From the NCBI GenBank assembly GCA_004298465.1, contig SCRT01000014.1:1-64000 (forward strand): a DNA stretch of 64,000 bases, written 5' to 3'. The stretch comes from Nevskiaceae bacterium. Its GTDB lineage: Bacteria > Pseudomonadota > Gammaproteobacteria > Nevskiales > Nevskiaceae. Below the pieces are notes generated by a model. That model worked only from the letters and a program-made list of their open reading frames with translations. It did not search any database and was not told where the DNA came from. Of this stretch, positions 41,653 to 50,788 are shown piece by piece; positions within the stretch are counted from its first letter, which is position 1, and each line of letters starts with the position of its first letter. Position numbers and translations under genes: made by a program.

Positions 41653-42972
41653 TCATCGCTTCCCACTAGCGACGAGTGCAGGTTGTGTTTCCAGCCACGC
41701 ACAGACTGTGGTCGTATCCGCGGCGGCGCGTTGTTCTACATCGGTAATGAACCGGCTTGCGGCGCCGGCTGCAGGGTCGCCGGGCGGCGGGGTGGGGGTA
41801 CCGCGAATGCATTGCCACACGGCAGCGACGGACAGCGATCCTGGGTCGCGGCCAGGCACGAATTCTCCGGGGGTGGCGGTTTCCACGACCAGGTGCTGGT
41901 CGAGGAGCGGGGCGAGCGCGACGCGCAGGCTGTTTTCATCGGTGTGGAGGACCATGCGCAGTGCAGCGCTGGTGCTGGGGGGCTGGCCGGCCAGGAAGCG
42001 GCGTGCGATGGCGGCGTACACCGCGAGCGCCAGCATTTCGCGGTCGCGGAGGCTGGTGTCCGTGTCGTCGGGCACGGGAACAAGGCGTTCGGGAAACTGC
42101 ACGTAGAACGACAGCCGGCAGCCGACGAGCACGATCAGCCAGCCGACGTAGATCCACAGCAGCAGGAACACGAGAATGGCGAAACCGGAATAGATCGCGT
42201 TGTAGTTCGAGGCACCGGATACGAAGCTGGCAAAGGCCACGCTCGCCGTCTGCCACGCCACACCGGTAAATAGCCCGCCGACGAGAGCGGACTTCAACCG
42301 GACGCGGATGTTCGGCATGAAGCTGTAGATGAACACGAACACCATCACCATCAACAGGTAGGTGGCGAGTTTTGACAGCAGCACGAGCCCATCGCCGAAC
42401 GGTCCGCTGGCGAGAATCTGTCCGAGCAGGTGTTGGTTTTTCAGCGATGCGGTGATGCCGAGCGCGGAGAACAGGACGAACGGCCCGATCACGAGCACGG
42501 AGATGTATTCGCCAAAGCGCTGGATGCGGCGCGCGCGGCCTTCGACTTCCCACAGGTAATTGAAACTGCTTTCCACCTTGTAGATCATCGACACTGCGGC
42601 GTAGAGCAGGAAGCCGACGCCGACGGCGCCGAGTACGCCGACTTTCACGTTGTCCACGAAGCCAGTCATCCGCGCGGCAATGGCCGCGGCGTCGGGACCG
42701 AGCGGTGCCAAAAGCCGCGTCAGCAGTTCTTCCAGCCCGCGATGCACGCCGAAAGCCTTGAGCAGCGAGAAGGCGAGCGCCAGCAGCGGGACGAGCGACA
42801 GCAGTGTGGTATAGACCAGGCTCATCGCCCACAGGTTGAGCTCGCCTTCCACGATGTCGCGTGCCAGCGCCGTGGCGCAGCGGGCAGCCATCCAGCCCGG
42901 CCGCAAGGCCGCGTGCCGGGGTTCGTGACGCGACAGGCTGCGTTGCAGACGGTCGAAGAGCGATTGCTTCAT
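41653..42972 (-). CDS. YihY/BrkB-family inner-membrane protein
   Basis: A 439-residue protein with six predicted membrane segments in residues 40-290 and family motifs A-M-S-L-V-Y-T-T-L-L-S-L-V-P-L-L-A and Y-N-A-I-Y-S-G-F-A-I-L-V-F-L-L-L-W. A soluble C-terminal domain of about 130 residues follows, with a winged-helix-like stretch (M-L-A-L-A-V-Y-A-A-I-A-R-R-F). Earlier naming as ribonuclease BN is not supported for this family. Function unknown. The 106-base gap to the patatin gene holds an inverted GGTACGG/CCGTACC pair (41559-41584), possibly a weak terminator. Confidence 0.87.
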   Translation of the reverse strand: MKQSLFDRLQRSLSRHEPRHAALRPGWMAARCATALARDIVEGELNLWAMSLVYTTLLSLVPLLALAFSLLKAFGVHRGLEELLTRLLAPLGPDAAAIAARMTGFVDNVKVGVLGAVGVGFLLYAAVSMIYKVESSFNYLWEVEGRARRIQRFGEYISVLVIGPFVLFSALGITASLKNQHLLGQILASGPFGDGLVLLSKLATYLLMVMVFVFIYSFMPNIRVRLKSALVGGLFTGVAWQTASVAFASFVSGASNYNAIYSGFAILVFLLLWIYVGWLIVLVGCRLSFYVQFPERLVPVPDDTDTSLRDREMLALAVYAAIARRFLAGQPPSTSAALRMVLHTDENSLRVALAPLLDQHLVVETATPGEFVPGRDPGSLSVAAVWQCIRGTPTPPPGDPAAGAASRFITDVEQRAAADTTTVCAWLETQPALVASGKR

Positions 42973-43026
42973 GGCGGCGTTCCTGATGGACGTGCGCTTC
43001 CGCGTCGCGGTCGATGCCCCCGCTGC

Positions 43027-43048
43027 GGGTTCCTGAACCCACTATAAT
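43027..43048 (+). promoter_or_regulatory. rplY promoter: perfect -10 box with an adjacent dyad
   Basis: TATAAT at 43043-43048 lies 57 bases before the rplY ATG. Immediately upstream is the palindrome GGGTTC-CT-GAACCC (43027-43040), which covers part of the -35/-10 spacer and could be an operator. No good -35 hexamer is visible, which would fit regulated or activator-dependent use. Confidence 0.5.
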
Positions 43049-43104
43049 GTCAAGTTCCGTCGTCCTTGGTCGCGAGGGCGGCACGATCCACTCGGAGAGG
43101 TTAC

Positions 43105-43833
43105 ATGAAGCAGTCTTTTGTCATTCACGCTGAAACGCGTTCGCTGCAGGGCAAAGGTGCGAGCCGCCGCCTGCGCCGCGAAGGCAAGGTGCCGGCGATT
43201 GTCTATGGCGGCCTCGGTGAGGCGGTCATGATCGCCGCCGATGCCAACGAGCTTTCCAAGCACGTGCGCAATCGCGCGTTCTTCTCGCGGTTGCTTGACC
43301 TGGAACTGGACGGCAAGTCCGAACAGGTTGTCATCAAGGCCCTGCAGCGCCACCCGGCGCGCGACATCCTCCTGCACATGGACCTGCAGCGCGTACGGGC
43401 CGACGTCGCCCTGCGTTCCCACGTCCAGCTGCTGTTCACGGGTGGCGACATCTGCCCCGGCGTCAAGACCAACGGCGGCGTGCTCGACCGTGTGCTCGTG
43501 CAGATCGAGATCGAATGTTTGCCGAAGGACCTGCCGGAATCCATCACCATCGATGTCAGCGGCATGGATGTCGGCGATTCCCTGCGCGTATCTGAAATCA
43601 AGCTGCCGGAAGGCGTGAAGTCCGTCGCCCTCATGCATGGCCGCGATCCGACGCTGGTCACGGTGCAGTTGCCGCGCGCCGCGATCGAGGAAGAGGTGCA
43701 GGAGGCCGCAGAAGCGGCCGCTGCTGCTGCGGCGGCCCCGGCTGCGGATGCCAAGGCCGGTGACGCCGCCAAGGCTGGCGATGCGGCAAAGGCCGATGCC
43801 AAGGCCGACGCCAAGCCTGCGCCCAAGAAGTAA
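43105..43833 (+). CDS. rplY: 50S ribosomal protein bL25 (long Ctc form)
   Basis: A 242-residue protein: N-terminal 5S rRNA-binding domain (K-G-A-S-R-R-L-R-R-E-G-K-V-P-A-I-V-Y-G near residue 16), the TL5/Ctc C-terminal domain (to about 195) and an Ala/Lys/Asp-rich tail. ATG 43105 has a GAGAGG site. It stabilises the 5S RNA region of the large subunit. It is followed by pth and ychF, a conserved translation-related gene set. Confidence 0.95.
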   Translation: MKQSFVIHAETRSLQGKGASRRLRREGKVPAIVYGGLGEAVMIAADANELSKHVRNRAFFSRLLDLELDGKSEQVVIKALQRHPARDILLHMDLQRVRADVALRSHVQLLFTGGDICPGVKTNGGVLDRVLVQIEIECLPKDLPESITIDVSGMDVGDSLRVSEIKLPEGVKSVALMHGRDPTLVTVQLPRAAIEEEVQEAAEAAAAAAAAPAADAKAGDAAKAGDAAKADAKADAKPAPKK

Positions 43834-43860
43834 GCGCGCGTTTCGCGCGCCGCATCCGGC

Positions 43861-44454
43861 ATGGCTGGGTTTGCACTGCGCGCGGTGGTCGGTCTCGGCA
43901 ACCCCGGGGCCGACTACGCGCGCACCCGCCACAACATGGGTTTTCTGTTCGCCGACCGCCTGGCGGCGGCGATGGGGGCTGCGTTCCGCGCGGAAAAGAA
44001 GTTCCACGGCGAGCTGGCGCGCGGCACCCTGGCCGGCACCGAACTGTTGGTGCTCAAGCCCGATACCTTCATGAATTCCAGCGGCGATGCCGTGCAGCCG
44101 CTGCTGGCGTTCTACAAGATCACACCGCAGGAACTGTTGGTGGTGCACGACGATCTCGACCTGCCGATCGGCAGCGCACGGTTGAAGATGGCAGGTGGAC
44201 ACGGCGGGCACAACGGGCTGCGCAGCATCCACCAGCACATCGGTGAGAACTACGCACGGCTGCGCATCGGCATTGCGCATCCGGTGCAGCGCGCGCAGGT
44301 CATCAACTACGTGCTCGGGCGTCCGAACGCCACGGAACAGCAGGCGCTCGACGCGGCACTGGACGCTGGGCTGGCGGCGCTGGAAACTTTGCTGGCACGT
44401 GGCTGGGATCGCGCCACGCAACAATTGCACACGGCGGTCTCGGCCAACGCCTGA
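43861..44454 (+). CDS. pth: Peptidyl-tRNA hydrolase
   Basis: A 197-residue Pth with V-V-G-L-G-N-P-G-A-D-Y-A-R-T-R-H-N-M-G-F (catalytic His), K-P-D-T-F-M-N-S-S-G and V-V-H-D-D-L-D-L-P. It releases peptidyl groups from tRNAs that dropped off the ribosome. It sits 27 bases after rplY. Confidence 0.96.
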   Translation: MAGFALRAVVGLGNPGADYARTRHNMGFLFADRLAAAMGAAFRAEKKFHGELARGTLAGTELLVLKPDTFMNSSGDAVQPLLAFYKITPQELLVVHDDLDLPIGSARLKMAGGHGGHNGLRSIHQHIGENYARLRIGIAHPVQRAQVINYVLGRPNATEQQALDAALDAGLAALETLLARGWDRATQQLHTAVSANA

Positions 44455-44475
44455 CGCCGTTTCACGGGGAACGAA

Positions 44476-45567
44476 ATGGGCATCAAGTGCGGCATCGTCG
44501 GGCTGCCGAACGTCGGCAAGTCCACGCTTTTCAATGCGCTGACGAAGGCGCAGATCGCGGCGGAAAACTACCCGTTCTGCACCATCGACCCGAACGTCGG
44601 CATCGTCCCGGTGCCCGACGTGCGGCTGGATGTGCTGGCGAAGATCGCCCACTCCGGCAAGATCGTTCCTGCCACCGTCGAGTTTCTCGATATCGCCGGG
44701 CTCGTCGCTGGGGCTTCCAAGGGCGAAGGCCTGGGCAACAAGTTCCTTTCCCACATCCGCGAGACCGACGCCACGGCGCACGTCGTGCGCTGTTTCGACG
44801 ACCCGGACGTCATCCATGTGTCCGGCAGCGTGGACCCGCTGCGCGACATCGGCGTCATCGACACCGAGCTTGCGCTGTCGGATCTGGAAATCGTGTCGCG
44901 GGCGCTGGAGCGCAACGTCAAGACCGCACGTTCCGGCGACAAGGACGCCATCGCCAAGGTGGCGCTGTTCACGCGCGTGCAGGCACACCTGAACGACGCC
45001 AAGCCAGTACGCAGCCTGGCCCTGGACGATGACGAACGCCTACTGTTGCGCGACTTCCAGCTCATCACCGCCAAGCCGGTGCTGTACGTCGCCAACGTCG
45101 ACGAAGCCGGGCTGCAAGGCAATGCCTACGTCGAAAAGCTGCGCGTGCACGCCGCAGCGGAAGGCGCGGAAGTCGTCACCGTCTGCGCCGCGATCGAGGC
45201 CGAGATCGCCCAGCTCGACGATGCCGACAAGGGCGCGTTTCTCACCGACCTCGAGCTGGCAGAGCCTGGCTTGAATCGCGTCATCCGCAGCGCCTACACG
45301 CTGCTCGGGCTGCAGACCTATTTCACCGCCGGGCCGCTGGAAGCGAAGGCGTGGACGGTGAAGATCGGTGCCACCGCGCCGCAGGCCGCGGGTGTCATCC
45401 ATACCGATTTCGAGAAAGGATTCATCCGCGCGGAAGTCATCGCCTACGCCGACTACGTGGCCCACAACGGCGAAGCCGGCGCCCGCGAAGCCGGCAAGTG
45501 GCGGCTGGAAGGCAAGGACTACATCGTGCAGGAAGGCGACGTGATGCACTTCCGGTTCAACGTCTGA
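44476..45567 (+). CDS. ychF: Ribosome-binding ATPase YchF/OLA1
   Basis: A 363-residue P-loop protein with [15 protein letters not shown] (Walker A), D-I-A-G-L-V[14 protein letters not shown], and the C-terminal TGS domain (about residues 275-360) ending M-H-F-R-F-N-V. It binds ATP rather than GTP and associates with ribosomes. Normal length. Confidence 0.97.
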   Translation: MGIKCGIVGLPNVGKSTLFNALTKAQIAAENYPFCTIDPNVGIVPVPDVRLDVLAKIAHSGKIVPATVEFLDIAGLVAGASKGEGLGNKFLSHIRETDATAHVVRCFDDPDVIHVSGSVDPLRDIGVIDTELALSDLEIVSRALERNVKTARSGDKDAIAKVALFTRVQAHLNDAKPVRSLALDDDERLLLRDFQLITAKPVLYVANVDEAGLQGNAYVEKLRVHAAAEGAEVVTVCAAIEAEIAQLDDADKGAFLTDLELAEPGLNRVIRSAYTLLGLQTYFTAGPLEAKAWTVKIGATAPQAAGVIHTDFEKGFIRAEVIAYADYVAHNGEAGAREAGKWRLEGKDYIVQEGDVMHFRFNV

Positions 45568-45701
45568 ACCCTGCACGGGTCATTCCTGAAGCGCAATAAA
45601 AGCAAGCGCCACCCTCACGCCTTGAGCGGCGGCGTGGGTGAATCGTTGGCAGCCATCATCTTCAGGTTCTGTGACGTCTTCGTCGAGCGGCCGGCATCCG
45701 A

Positions 45702-46556
45702 TCAGTCGACATTCCGAACCCCCCGGCACTGCGGATATGAGGCACAGCCCCAAAAGGCCTTGCCCGCGTTAGCGCCCCGTTTGGCAACGCGCCTCACCAT
45801 TGCACCGCCACAGCGCGGACAGGTCGGGGGGTCAACCGCTGCTGCAGGTATCGTGGCTGGCGAGCTGGAGACACCGTGGAGCTTTGACGTCTGCACTACA
45901 TCGATCATCTTTTTCAACGCAGGGCCATCGATGATCTCGATGTTGCGGCCCTGGACGAACGAACGTGCATCGGCGGTGAATGCGCCGGAAGTGACCACGA
46001 AGCCTCCAACTGCTCCTTGCGCTGCCATCACGCCGTAGAGCTCACGTACGATGCTGACCGACACTTTGTAAGCCCTCCAATGTTTGCACTGGACCAGGAA
46101 AGTTTCACCGCCTCGGGTCAGTTGCAGGTCGATTCCCCCGTCGGCTCCGCTGCCGCCCGTCTCGGTGACGGTATAGCCGCGCAGCCGGAAGGCCTCACCC
46201 ACAAGACGCTCGAAATCGCGCCAACTCATCGAGCGCAAGGCTGCCCCGTCAACGCTCGCTGCGACTTTGGCGACCAAGCCCTGGCGCTTGCGTCTCCCGA
46301 TGGCAGAGGCAGCGGCGCCGGCCAACAGCAACAATGGCACGAGGTATTGGCCCCATGTGGCAACCACCTTGGTCAGGTGCCTGATGACCATTTGGCCTAT
46401 CTGCGCGGGAACTGCGTTGGTGGCCACATCTGCGACGGCGTAGCGGTGCAGAACCACGTAGGCCACGACCGCCAGCGTTACCCCCGCCCACCAGGGCAGC
46501 GTTGCCGCCAGATTGAACAGGTCTTTCGCCAACCCACCTTTGCCCTTTCCCGCCAT
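45702..46556 (-). CDS. Membrane-anchored Mrr-like restriction endonuclease with topoisomerase-type zinc finger
   Basis: A 284-residue protein with two membrane helices (about residues 20-36 and 65-88), then an Mrr-like nuclease domain: F-E-R-L-V-G-E-A-F, G-A-D-G-G-I-D-L and F-L-V-Q-C-K-H-W (the D-x(n)-Q-x-K active site). A C-terminal topoisomerase I-type zinc ribbon follows (C-P-R-C-G-G and C-A-S-Y-P-Q-C-R-G). It probably cleaves or processes DNA near the membrane; a role in defence is possible. It converges on ychF. The 134-base gap between them holds an imperfect inverted repeat but no clear terminator. Confidence 0.87.
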   Translation of the reverse strand: MAGKGKGGLAKDLFNLAATLPWWAGVTLAVVAYVVLHRYAVADVATNAVPAQIGQMVIRHLTKVVATWGQYLVPLLLLAGAAASAIGRRKRQGLVAKVAASVDGAALRSMSWRDFERLVGEAFRLRGYTVTETGGSGADGGIDLQLTRGGETFLVQCKHWRAYKVSVSIVRELYGVMAAQGAVGGFVVTSGAFTADARSFVQGRNIEIIDGPALKKMIDVVQTSKLHGVSSSPATIPAAAVDPPTCPRCGGAMVRRVAKRGANAGKAFWGCASYPQCRGVRNVD

Positions 46557-46820
46557 GCATCACATTCCTGATGTCTGTTACTTCCCGCGCAGCTTAGCCA
46601 GAAATCGGGCGTGCGATTTCCCCGCCATGCTGTCCATCCAGGAAGCTGCGTGCGTATTGGCCGCAGCGGGAAGTTGCAGACTTGGGACGAGGACAGGGGC
46701 TTGATTCCCTTCGGCGGGGCGGTAACGCTTTTGACGGCATGAGCACCCCCGGCTAGGACTACCGCTAAATCAGCGGCACAGAAAAGTTACCCGATACGCC
46801 TTGCAGTAACAATGGACATC
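46557..46820. other. Intergenic stretch without recognised gene
   Basis: Between the nuclease gene and the tRNA terminator, I see no open frame with a plausible start and product and no strong repeat. Promoters for the divergent-facing nuclease gene should lie here, but no convincing -35/-10 pair could be fixed by eye. Confidence 0.5.
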
Positions 46821-46844
46821 AAAAAGCCCGTCGTTGCGGGCTTT
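46821..46844 (-). terminator. Terminator of tRNA-Met
   Basis: AAAGCCCG and CGGGCTTT form an 8-base-pair stem with a six-base loop; read on the minus strand a T run follows. It lies 34 bases downstream of the tRNA 3' end. Confidence 0.8.
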
Positions 46845-46878
46845 AAGGTGGTTCCCGGTAAGTGCCGGTATGTTGTTT

Positions 46879-46955
46879 TGGTGGCTAGAGAGAGACTCGA
46901 ACTCTCGACCTCAGCATTATGAGTGCCGCGCTCTAACCGGCTGAGCTACCTAGCC
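46879..46955 (-). tRNA. tRNA-Met (anticodon CAT)
   Basis: A 77-base cloverleaf on the minus strand. The acceptor stem GGCTAGG pairs with TCTAGCC, the D arm is GCTCAG...GAGC, the anticodon stem is CGGCA/TGCTG around loop CTCATAA, and the T loop is TTCGAGT. CCA is encoded. The sequence resembles elongator tRNA-Met; tRNA-Ile2, which also has a CAT anticodon gene, is less likely from the overall match to metT-type tRNAs. Confidence 0.93.
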
Positions 46956-47063
46956 AAGACGGCGAATTATACAGGGTTCACGATCCGTATACTCGTTCAC
47001 CCGGAGGGCGGGCCCAAGGCTCTGGTACGCTGTGCGCTCAAGGGAAACTTGCGAGACGCGAAC

Positions 47064-47789
47064 ATGCGTATTTTCGGGAAATATCAGTGTGCAGGGATGC
47101 TGCTTGCCGCGTGTGCGGTGCTGCCGGTGTGGGCAGCCCCCATTGTGTCGGGCGTTCCGGACCAGGCGGCTTTCGACAGCTTTGCGAAGGACGTGACCGC
47201 CGCCTTCGACTATCGTCCGCTGCAGCCGGATGCCGGCGGCATCCTCGGCCTGGACGTGAGCGCCTTTGGCACGGTGGCACAGATCCATGACCGCGATGCG
47301 TACCACACGTTCACAGGGCGCAATGACCATGTCATTTCACTGGGTGGCGTGCAGATAGCCAAGGGACTGCCCGGCAATTTGGAAGTGGGCGGCTTCATTG
47401 CCGGCGTGGCGCAGGGCAGCGTGACGTTGTACGGCGCACAGTTGCGCTACAAGCTGCTGGAGGGAACGCCGATCACACCGTCGCTGGCTTTTGCGGCGCA
47501 TTACACGGGTGCGGCAGGGCTGGATGATGCGCGATTCCGTTCATGGGGTGTGGATGCGACGGTGGCGCAGTCGTTCCTGATCTTCAAACCCTATGCCGGG
47601 GTGGGCTATGTCTGGGGGCGGTTGTCGCCGCGCCACGGTATAGCGCTGGCCCCGTCCCATCCTGAGCGGGTGCGTGGTTTTGCCGGCATCCGCATGGCGC
47701 TGTTGCCCATGTTGTATGTGGGTGCGCAGTACGAACGCGTTGGCCGCACCAACACCTACAGTGCATCGCTGGGGCTGTCGATTCCGTGA
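47064..47789 (+). CDS. Exported outer-membrane beta-barrel-like protein
   Basis: A 241-residue protein with a signal peptide (M-R-I-F-G-K start, cleaved near W-A-A-P). Alternating hydrophobic strands follow: G-G-V-Q-I-A-K-G-L, G-N-L-E-V-G-G-F, T-P-S-L-A-F-A-A-H-Y-T-G, K-P-Y-A-G-V-G-Y-V-W-G, ending S-A-S-L-G-L-S-I-P. This fits an outer-membrane barrel of eight or so strands. No named family recognised. The ATG at 47064 was chosen for the signal peptide. Its stop overlaps the next gene. Confidence 0.75.
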   Translation: MRIFGKYQCAGMLLAACAVLPVWAAPIVSGVPDQAAFDSFAKDVTAAFDYRPLQPDAGGILGLDVSAFGTVAQIHDRDAYHTFTGRNDHVISLGGVQIAKGLPGNLEVGGFIAGVAQGSVTLYGAQLRYKLLEGTPITPSLAFAAHYTGAAGLDDARFRSWGVDATVAQSFLIFKPYAGVGYVWGRLSPRHGIALAPSHPERVRGFAGIRMALLPMLYVGAQYERVGRTNTYSASLGLSIP

Positions 47790-48265
47790 AGGGCACGTTT
47801 TCCGGTTTTCTGCAGCAGTTACAGCGCCAGTTTGCGGGGGCAGGCGGTGATCCGACGCCGGAAATGGACGAGCACCTTGCCGTTGCGCTGCTGCTGGCGG
47901 AGCTGGCGCGTGCCGACAACCGTGTTGGAGCTTGCGAGGAAGCGGTGATCGCGCGCTTGCTGGCCGAGCGTTTCGGGCTGCAGGAAACGGAAGCCCAGGC
48001 GCTGATGGCCCGGGCTGCGGTACACGATGAAAAAGCCATTTCGCTTTACGAATACGTGCAGGCGCTGAACGCAAGGCTGGAATACCCGGAGCGTTGCGAG
48101 GTTATCGAGATGCTGTGGGCCGTAGCGTGGGCGGATGGAGTGCTGGACCCACTGGAGGAACACCGCCTGCGCAAGATCGCCGGGCTGCTGTATGTATCCG
48201 ATGGCGACTTCGTGCGGGCGAAACTGAAAGTGATGGCCCGGTTGCCGTCCACCGCCGCGCAGTGA
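47786..48265 (+). CDS. TerB-like helical protein
   Basis: A 159-residue protein with the TerB-type pattern: A-V-A-L-L-L-A-E-L-A-R-A-D-N-R-V near residue 35 and M-L-W-A-V-A-W-A-D-G-V-L-D-P-L-E-E-H-R-L near 115. These are paired acidic helices that bind metal in some relatives. GTG 47786 overlaps the upstream stop as GTGA. Despite the name of the family, tellurite resistance cannot be inferred. Confidence 0.8.
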   Translation: MKGTFSGFLQQLQRQFAGAGGDPTPEMDEHLAVALLLAELARADNRVGACEEAVIARLLAERFGLQETEAQALMARAAVHDEKAISLYEYVQALNARLEYPERCEVIEMLWAVAWADGVLDPLEEHRLRKIAGLLYVSDGDFVRAKLKVMARLPSTAAQ

Positions 48266-48277
48266 GTGGGCGGCGAT

Positions 48278-50131
48278 TCAGTCGTGGCTGGTCCGCCGGC
48301 CGCGTTCGAGCTGGTACAGGCCGATTTCGCACAGCAGGTTGGGGAACGCGCTGATCAGCAGTTCCTTGTGGCGCAGATCGTTGAGCGCGGCACGTCGGAC
48401 GATGCGCCAGCCCTTGTCGTGGCACAGCGCCTCGAAGTCGTGGACCGTGCACAGATGGATGTTCGGCGAATCGTACCAGCGGTGCGGCAGGGCCGGCGTG
48501 ACGGGCATGTGGCCGGCGCTGAGCGCCGCGCGTGCGCGCCAGTGGCCGAAGTTCGGGAATGTGACGATGGCCTGGCGCCCGACGCGCAGCATTTCCGTAA
48601 TGGCCCGGTCCGGGCGCGCTAGAACCTGCAGTGCCTGGGTCATGACGACAGTGTCGAAGCTGTCGTCGTCGAAGTCGGCCAGGCCGTCATTCAGATCCGC
48701 CTGCAGAACGTTGAGCCCGGCGCCGATGCAGGTATTGACGTTGCCGGGGTCGATCTCCAGTCCGTAGCCGGTCACGTTGTGGGAGTGGGCGAGGCAGCGC
48801 AGGAGCTGGCCGTCGCCGCAGCCAAGGTCGAGGATGCGGCTGCCGGGCTTGATCCAGTCACAGATCAGCGCGAGGTCGGGGCGTAGTGCGGCGGCATCGT
48901 GCGGGCACGTTGCTGGGCGTGCTGGAAGCGGTGCGGTGGGGTTGTCGTCGAGGTCGTCTGCGACACGCCGCAGGTAGTTGCCCAGCGCTTGTTCGTAGTT
49001 CGGGTCCGGCATCAGGAAGCCATCGTGTCCGTGTGTGGACTCGATTTCCACATAGCTGACGTTGCGCCCCGCACGCAGCAGGGCCCGTACGATTTCGCGC
49101 GAACGGGGCGGTGCAAAGCGCCAGTCGCTGGAGAACGCGATGATCAGGAAGCTGCACTGCGCATGTTCGAAGGCGGCGGCGAGGTTGTCGTCGTAGTCTG
49201 CCGCCGGGTCGAAGTAGTCCAGCGTCTTCGTCATCAGCAGGTAGGTGTTGGCGTCGAAGTGGTCGGTGAACGCCTGCCCTTGGTGGCGCAGGTAGCTTTC
49301 CACCTCGAACTCGACGTCCTCGTAGTTGAAGGTATAGCGGCGGGCGTTCGTTTCGCGCAGCATACGGCCGAAGCGGTTACGCATGGTGTCGTCGGACAGG
49401 TAGGTGATGTGCCCGAGCATGCGCGCCAGTTTCAGCCCGCGGACCGGTTTGACGCCGTGCGCGTGGTAGCGGCCACCGTGGAAATCCGGGTCGGAGAGGA
49501 TCGCTTGACGGGCGATCTCGTTGAACGCGATGTTCTGCGCCGTCAGCCGCGGCGCGGAGGCGATGACCACGGCGTGCCCAATGCGCTCCGGGTAGTCCAC
49601 GGCCCACTGTTGTACCTGCATGGCACCCAGCGAGCCGCCGATGACCGCAGCCCAGCGCGTGATGCCGAGTTCATCGGCCAGCAGCGCCTGCGAGCGCACC
49701 CAGTCGCGGACGGTGACGAGCGGAAAGTCCGGCCCCCACGATTCGCGGGTGGCGGGGTTGAGGGTCTGCGGGCCGGTGGAACCGCTGCAGCCGCCGATGT
49801 TGTTCAGGCTCACGACGTGGAAACGCGACGTGTCGATCGGCTTGCCGGGGCCGATGTAGCTGTCCCACCAGCCAGGCTTGTGATCTTCCAGGCTGTGCCA
49901 GCCGGCCGCGTGGTGGTCGCCGGACAGGGCCGGGCAGACGAGCACGGCGTTGGAGTGGTCGGCGTTGAGCGTGCCGTAGGTTTCCATCATCAGCTCGAAG
50001 CCGTCGAGCGTGCGGCCGCAGTCCAGCGGCAGCGCGCGCCGGAGCGTCAGGCGCTGGGGCTTGACGATGCCGACCGAGTCGGCTGGCAGGCTGTGGGCTC
50101 CGCCCCTCCCGGCGGGTGAGGACTTGTTCAA
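48278..50131 (-). CDS. metXW: Fused homoserine O-acyltransferase MetX and MetW
   Basis: A single 617-residue reading frame. Residues about 20-395 are MetX: S-G-D-H-H-A-A-G near 70, nucleophile Ser167 in G-G-S-L-G, Asp336 in S-S-D-W-R-F and His369 in T-H-G-H-D. After a Pro/Ala-rich linker (about 396-412), residues 415-610 are MetW with [12 protein letters not shown] and SAM-type motif D-L-G-C-G-D-G (435-441). The two are normally adjacent separate genes; MetW is needed for MetX function in several proteobacteria. The product acylates homoserine for methionine synthesis. Whether acetyl or succinyl is transferred cannot be decided safely. Confidence 0.93.
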   Translation of the reverse strand: MNKSSPAGRGGAHSLPADSVGIVKPQRLTLRRALPLDCGRTLDGFELMMETYGTLNADHSNAVLVCPALSGDHHAAGWHSLEDHKPGWWDSYIGPGKPIDTSRFHVVSLNNIGGCSGSTGPQTLNPATRESWGPDFPLVTVRDWVRSQALLADELGITRWAAVIGGSLGAMQVQQWAVDYPERIGHAVVIASAPRLTAQNIAFNEIARQAILSDPDFHGGRYHAHGVKPVRGLKLARMLGHITYLSDDTMRNRFGRMLRETNARRYTFNYEDVEFEVESYLRHQGQAFTDHFDANTYLLMTKTLDYFDPAADYDDNLAAAFEHAQCSFLIIAFSSDWRFAPPRSREIVRALLRAGRNVSYVEIESTHGHDGFLMPDPNYEQALGNYLRRVADDLDDNPTAPLPARPATCPHDAAALRPDLALICDWIKPGSRILDLGCGDGQLLRCLAHSHNVTGYGLEIDPGNVNTCIGAGLNVLQADLNDGLADFDDDSFDTVVMTQALQVLARPDRAITEMLRVGRQAIVTFPNFGHWRARAALSAGHMPVTPALPHRWYDSPNIHLCTVHDFEALCHDKGWRIVRRAALNDLRHKELLISAFPNLLCEIGLYQLERGRRTSHD

Positions 50132-50151
50132 TTCATCGGCCCTGCATCGGT

Positions 50152-50709
50152 TCAGTGGAAGTAGACGCTGAGGGGCAGCAGGCGGTCAATGACCTGAAGC
50201 AGGATCATGACGGGTACCGGGGACAGGTCGAGTCCGGCGATGCTGGGCAGGATGCGCCGTACCGGGCGCAGCAGGGGTTCATTCAAGCTCCACAAGATAT
50301 TGGCGGCTGGGTTGCTGACGCCTGGCCCAACCCACGACAGCAGCGCCTGTGCGAACAGACACAGCGTATACAGGTTCAGCGTCAGGCTGATGACCTTGAG
50401 CGCCGCCTGCACCAGTGCGAAGCCGAAGCCGGGCTGGAATTGCCACAGCCACGCCAGCACTTCGACATAGACGACAGCGAGCACGAACAGGACGGCGAGA
50501 GCGGCAAGGTCCAGCGTGCGGTAGCGCGGCAGCACGTGTTGCAGCGGCCGGATGGCCGGTTGCGTCAGCTTCCACACGAGTTGCGAGATTGGGTTGTAGA
50601 AATCGGCGCGCACGAGCTGCAGCAGCACGCGCAGCACCAGCACGCCGAGCGCGAGCTGCAGCACGATGCTGACGAGGAAGATGACGCCGTTGTTGACGTT
50701 GGCAACCAT
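50152..50709 (-). CDS. yggT: YggT-family membrane protein
   Basis: A 185-residue protein with the duplicated YggT unit: about four hydrophobic helices and two copies of the N-P-x-x-x-x-x-W-x-L-x-x-P-x-x-R-P pattern ([13 protein letters not shown] near residue 40 and [13 protein letters not shown] near 135). It follows proC, the usual proC-yggT order. Function poorly known, linked to osmotic stress in relatives. Confidence 0.92.
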   Translation of the reverse strand: MVANVNNGVIFLVSIVLQLALGVLVLRVLLQLVRADFYNPISQLVWKLTQPAIRPLQHVLPRYRTLDLAALAVLFVLAVVYVEVLAWLWQFQPGFGFALVQAALKVISLTLNLYTLCLFAQALLSWVGPGVSNPAANILWSLNEPLLRPVRRILPSIAGLDLSPVPVMILLQVIDRLLPLSVYFH

Positions 50710-50788
50710 GAGGGCGATACGGTGGGAAAGGGCGGGCGGGAGCGAACGATTCTAGCGTGAAGCGCCGCCAGCAAGGGCGGCGCACACG

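Noticed and set aside
46879-46955. tRNA-Met as an attachment site for a genomic island
   Set aside because: No integrase, direct repeat or foreign-looking DNA adjoins it; both flanks look like ordinary core genes.
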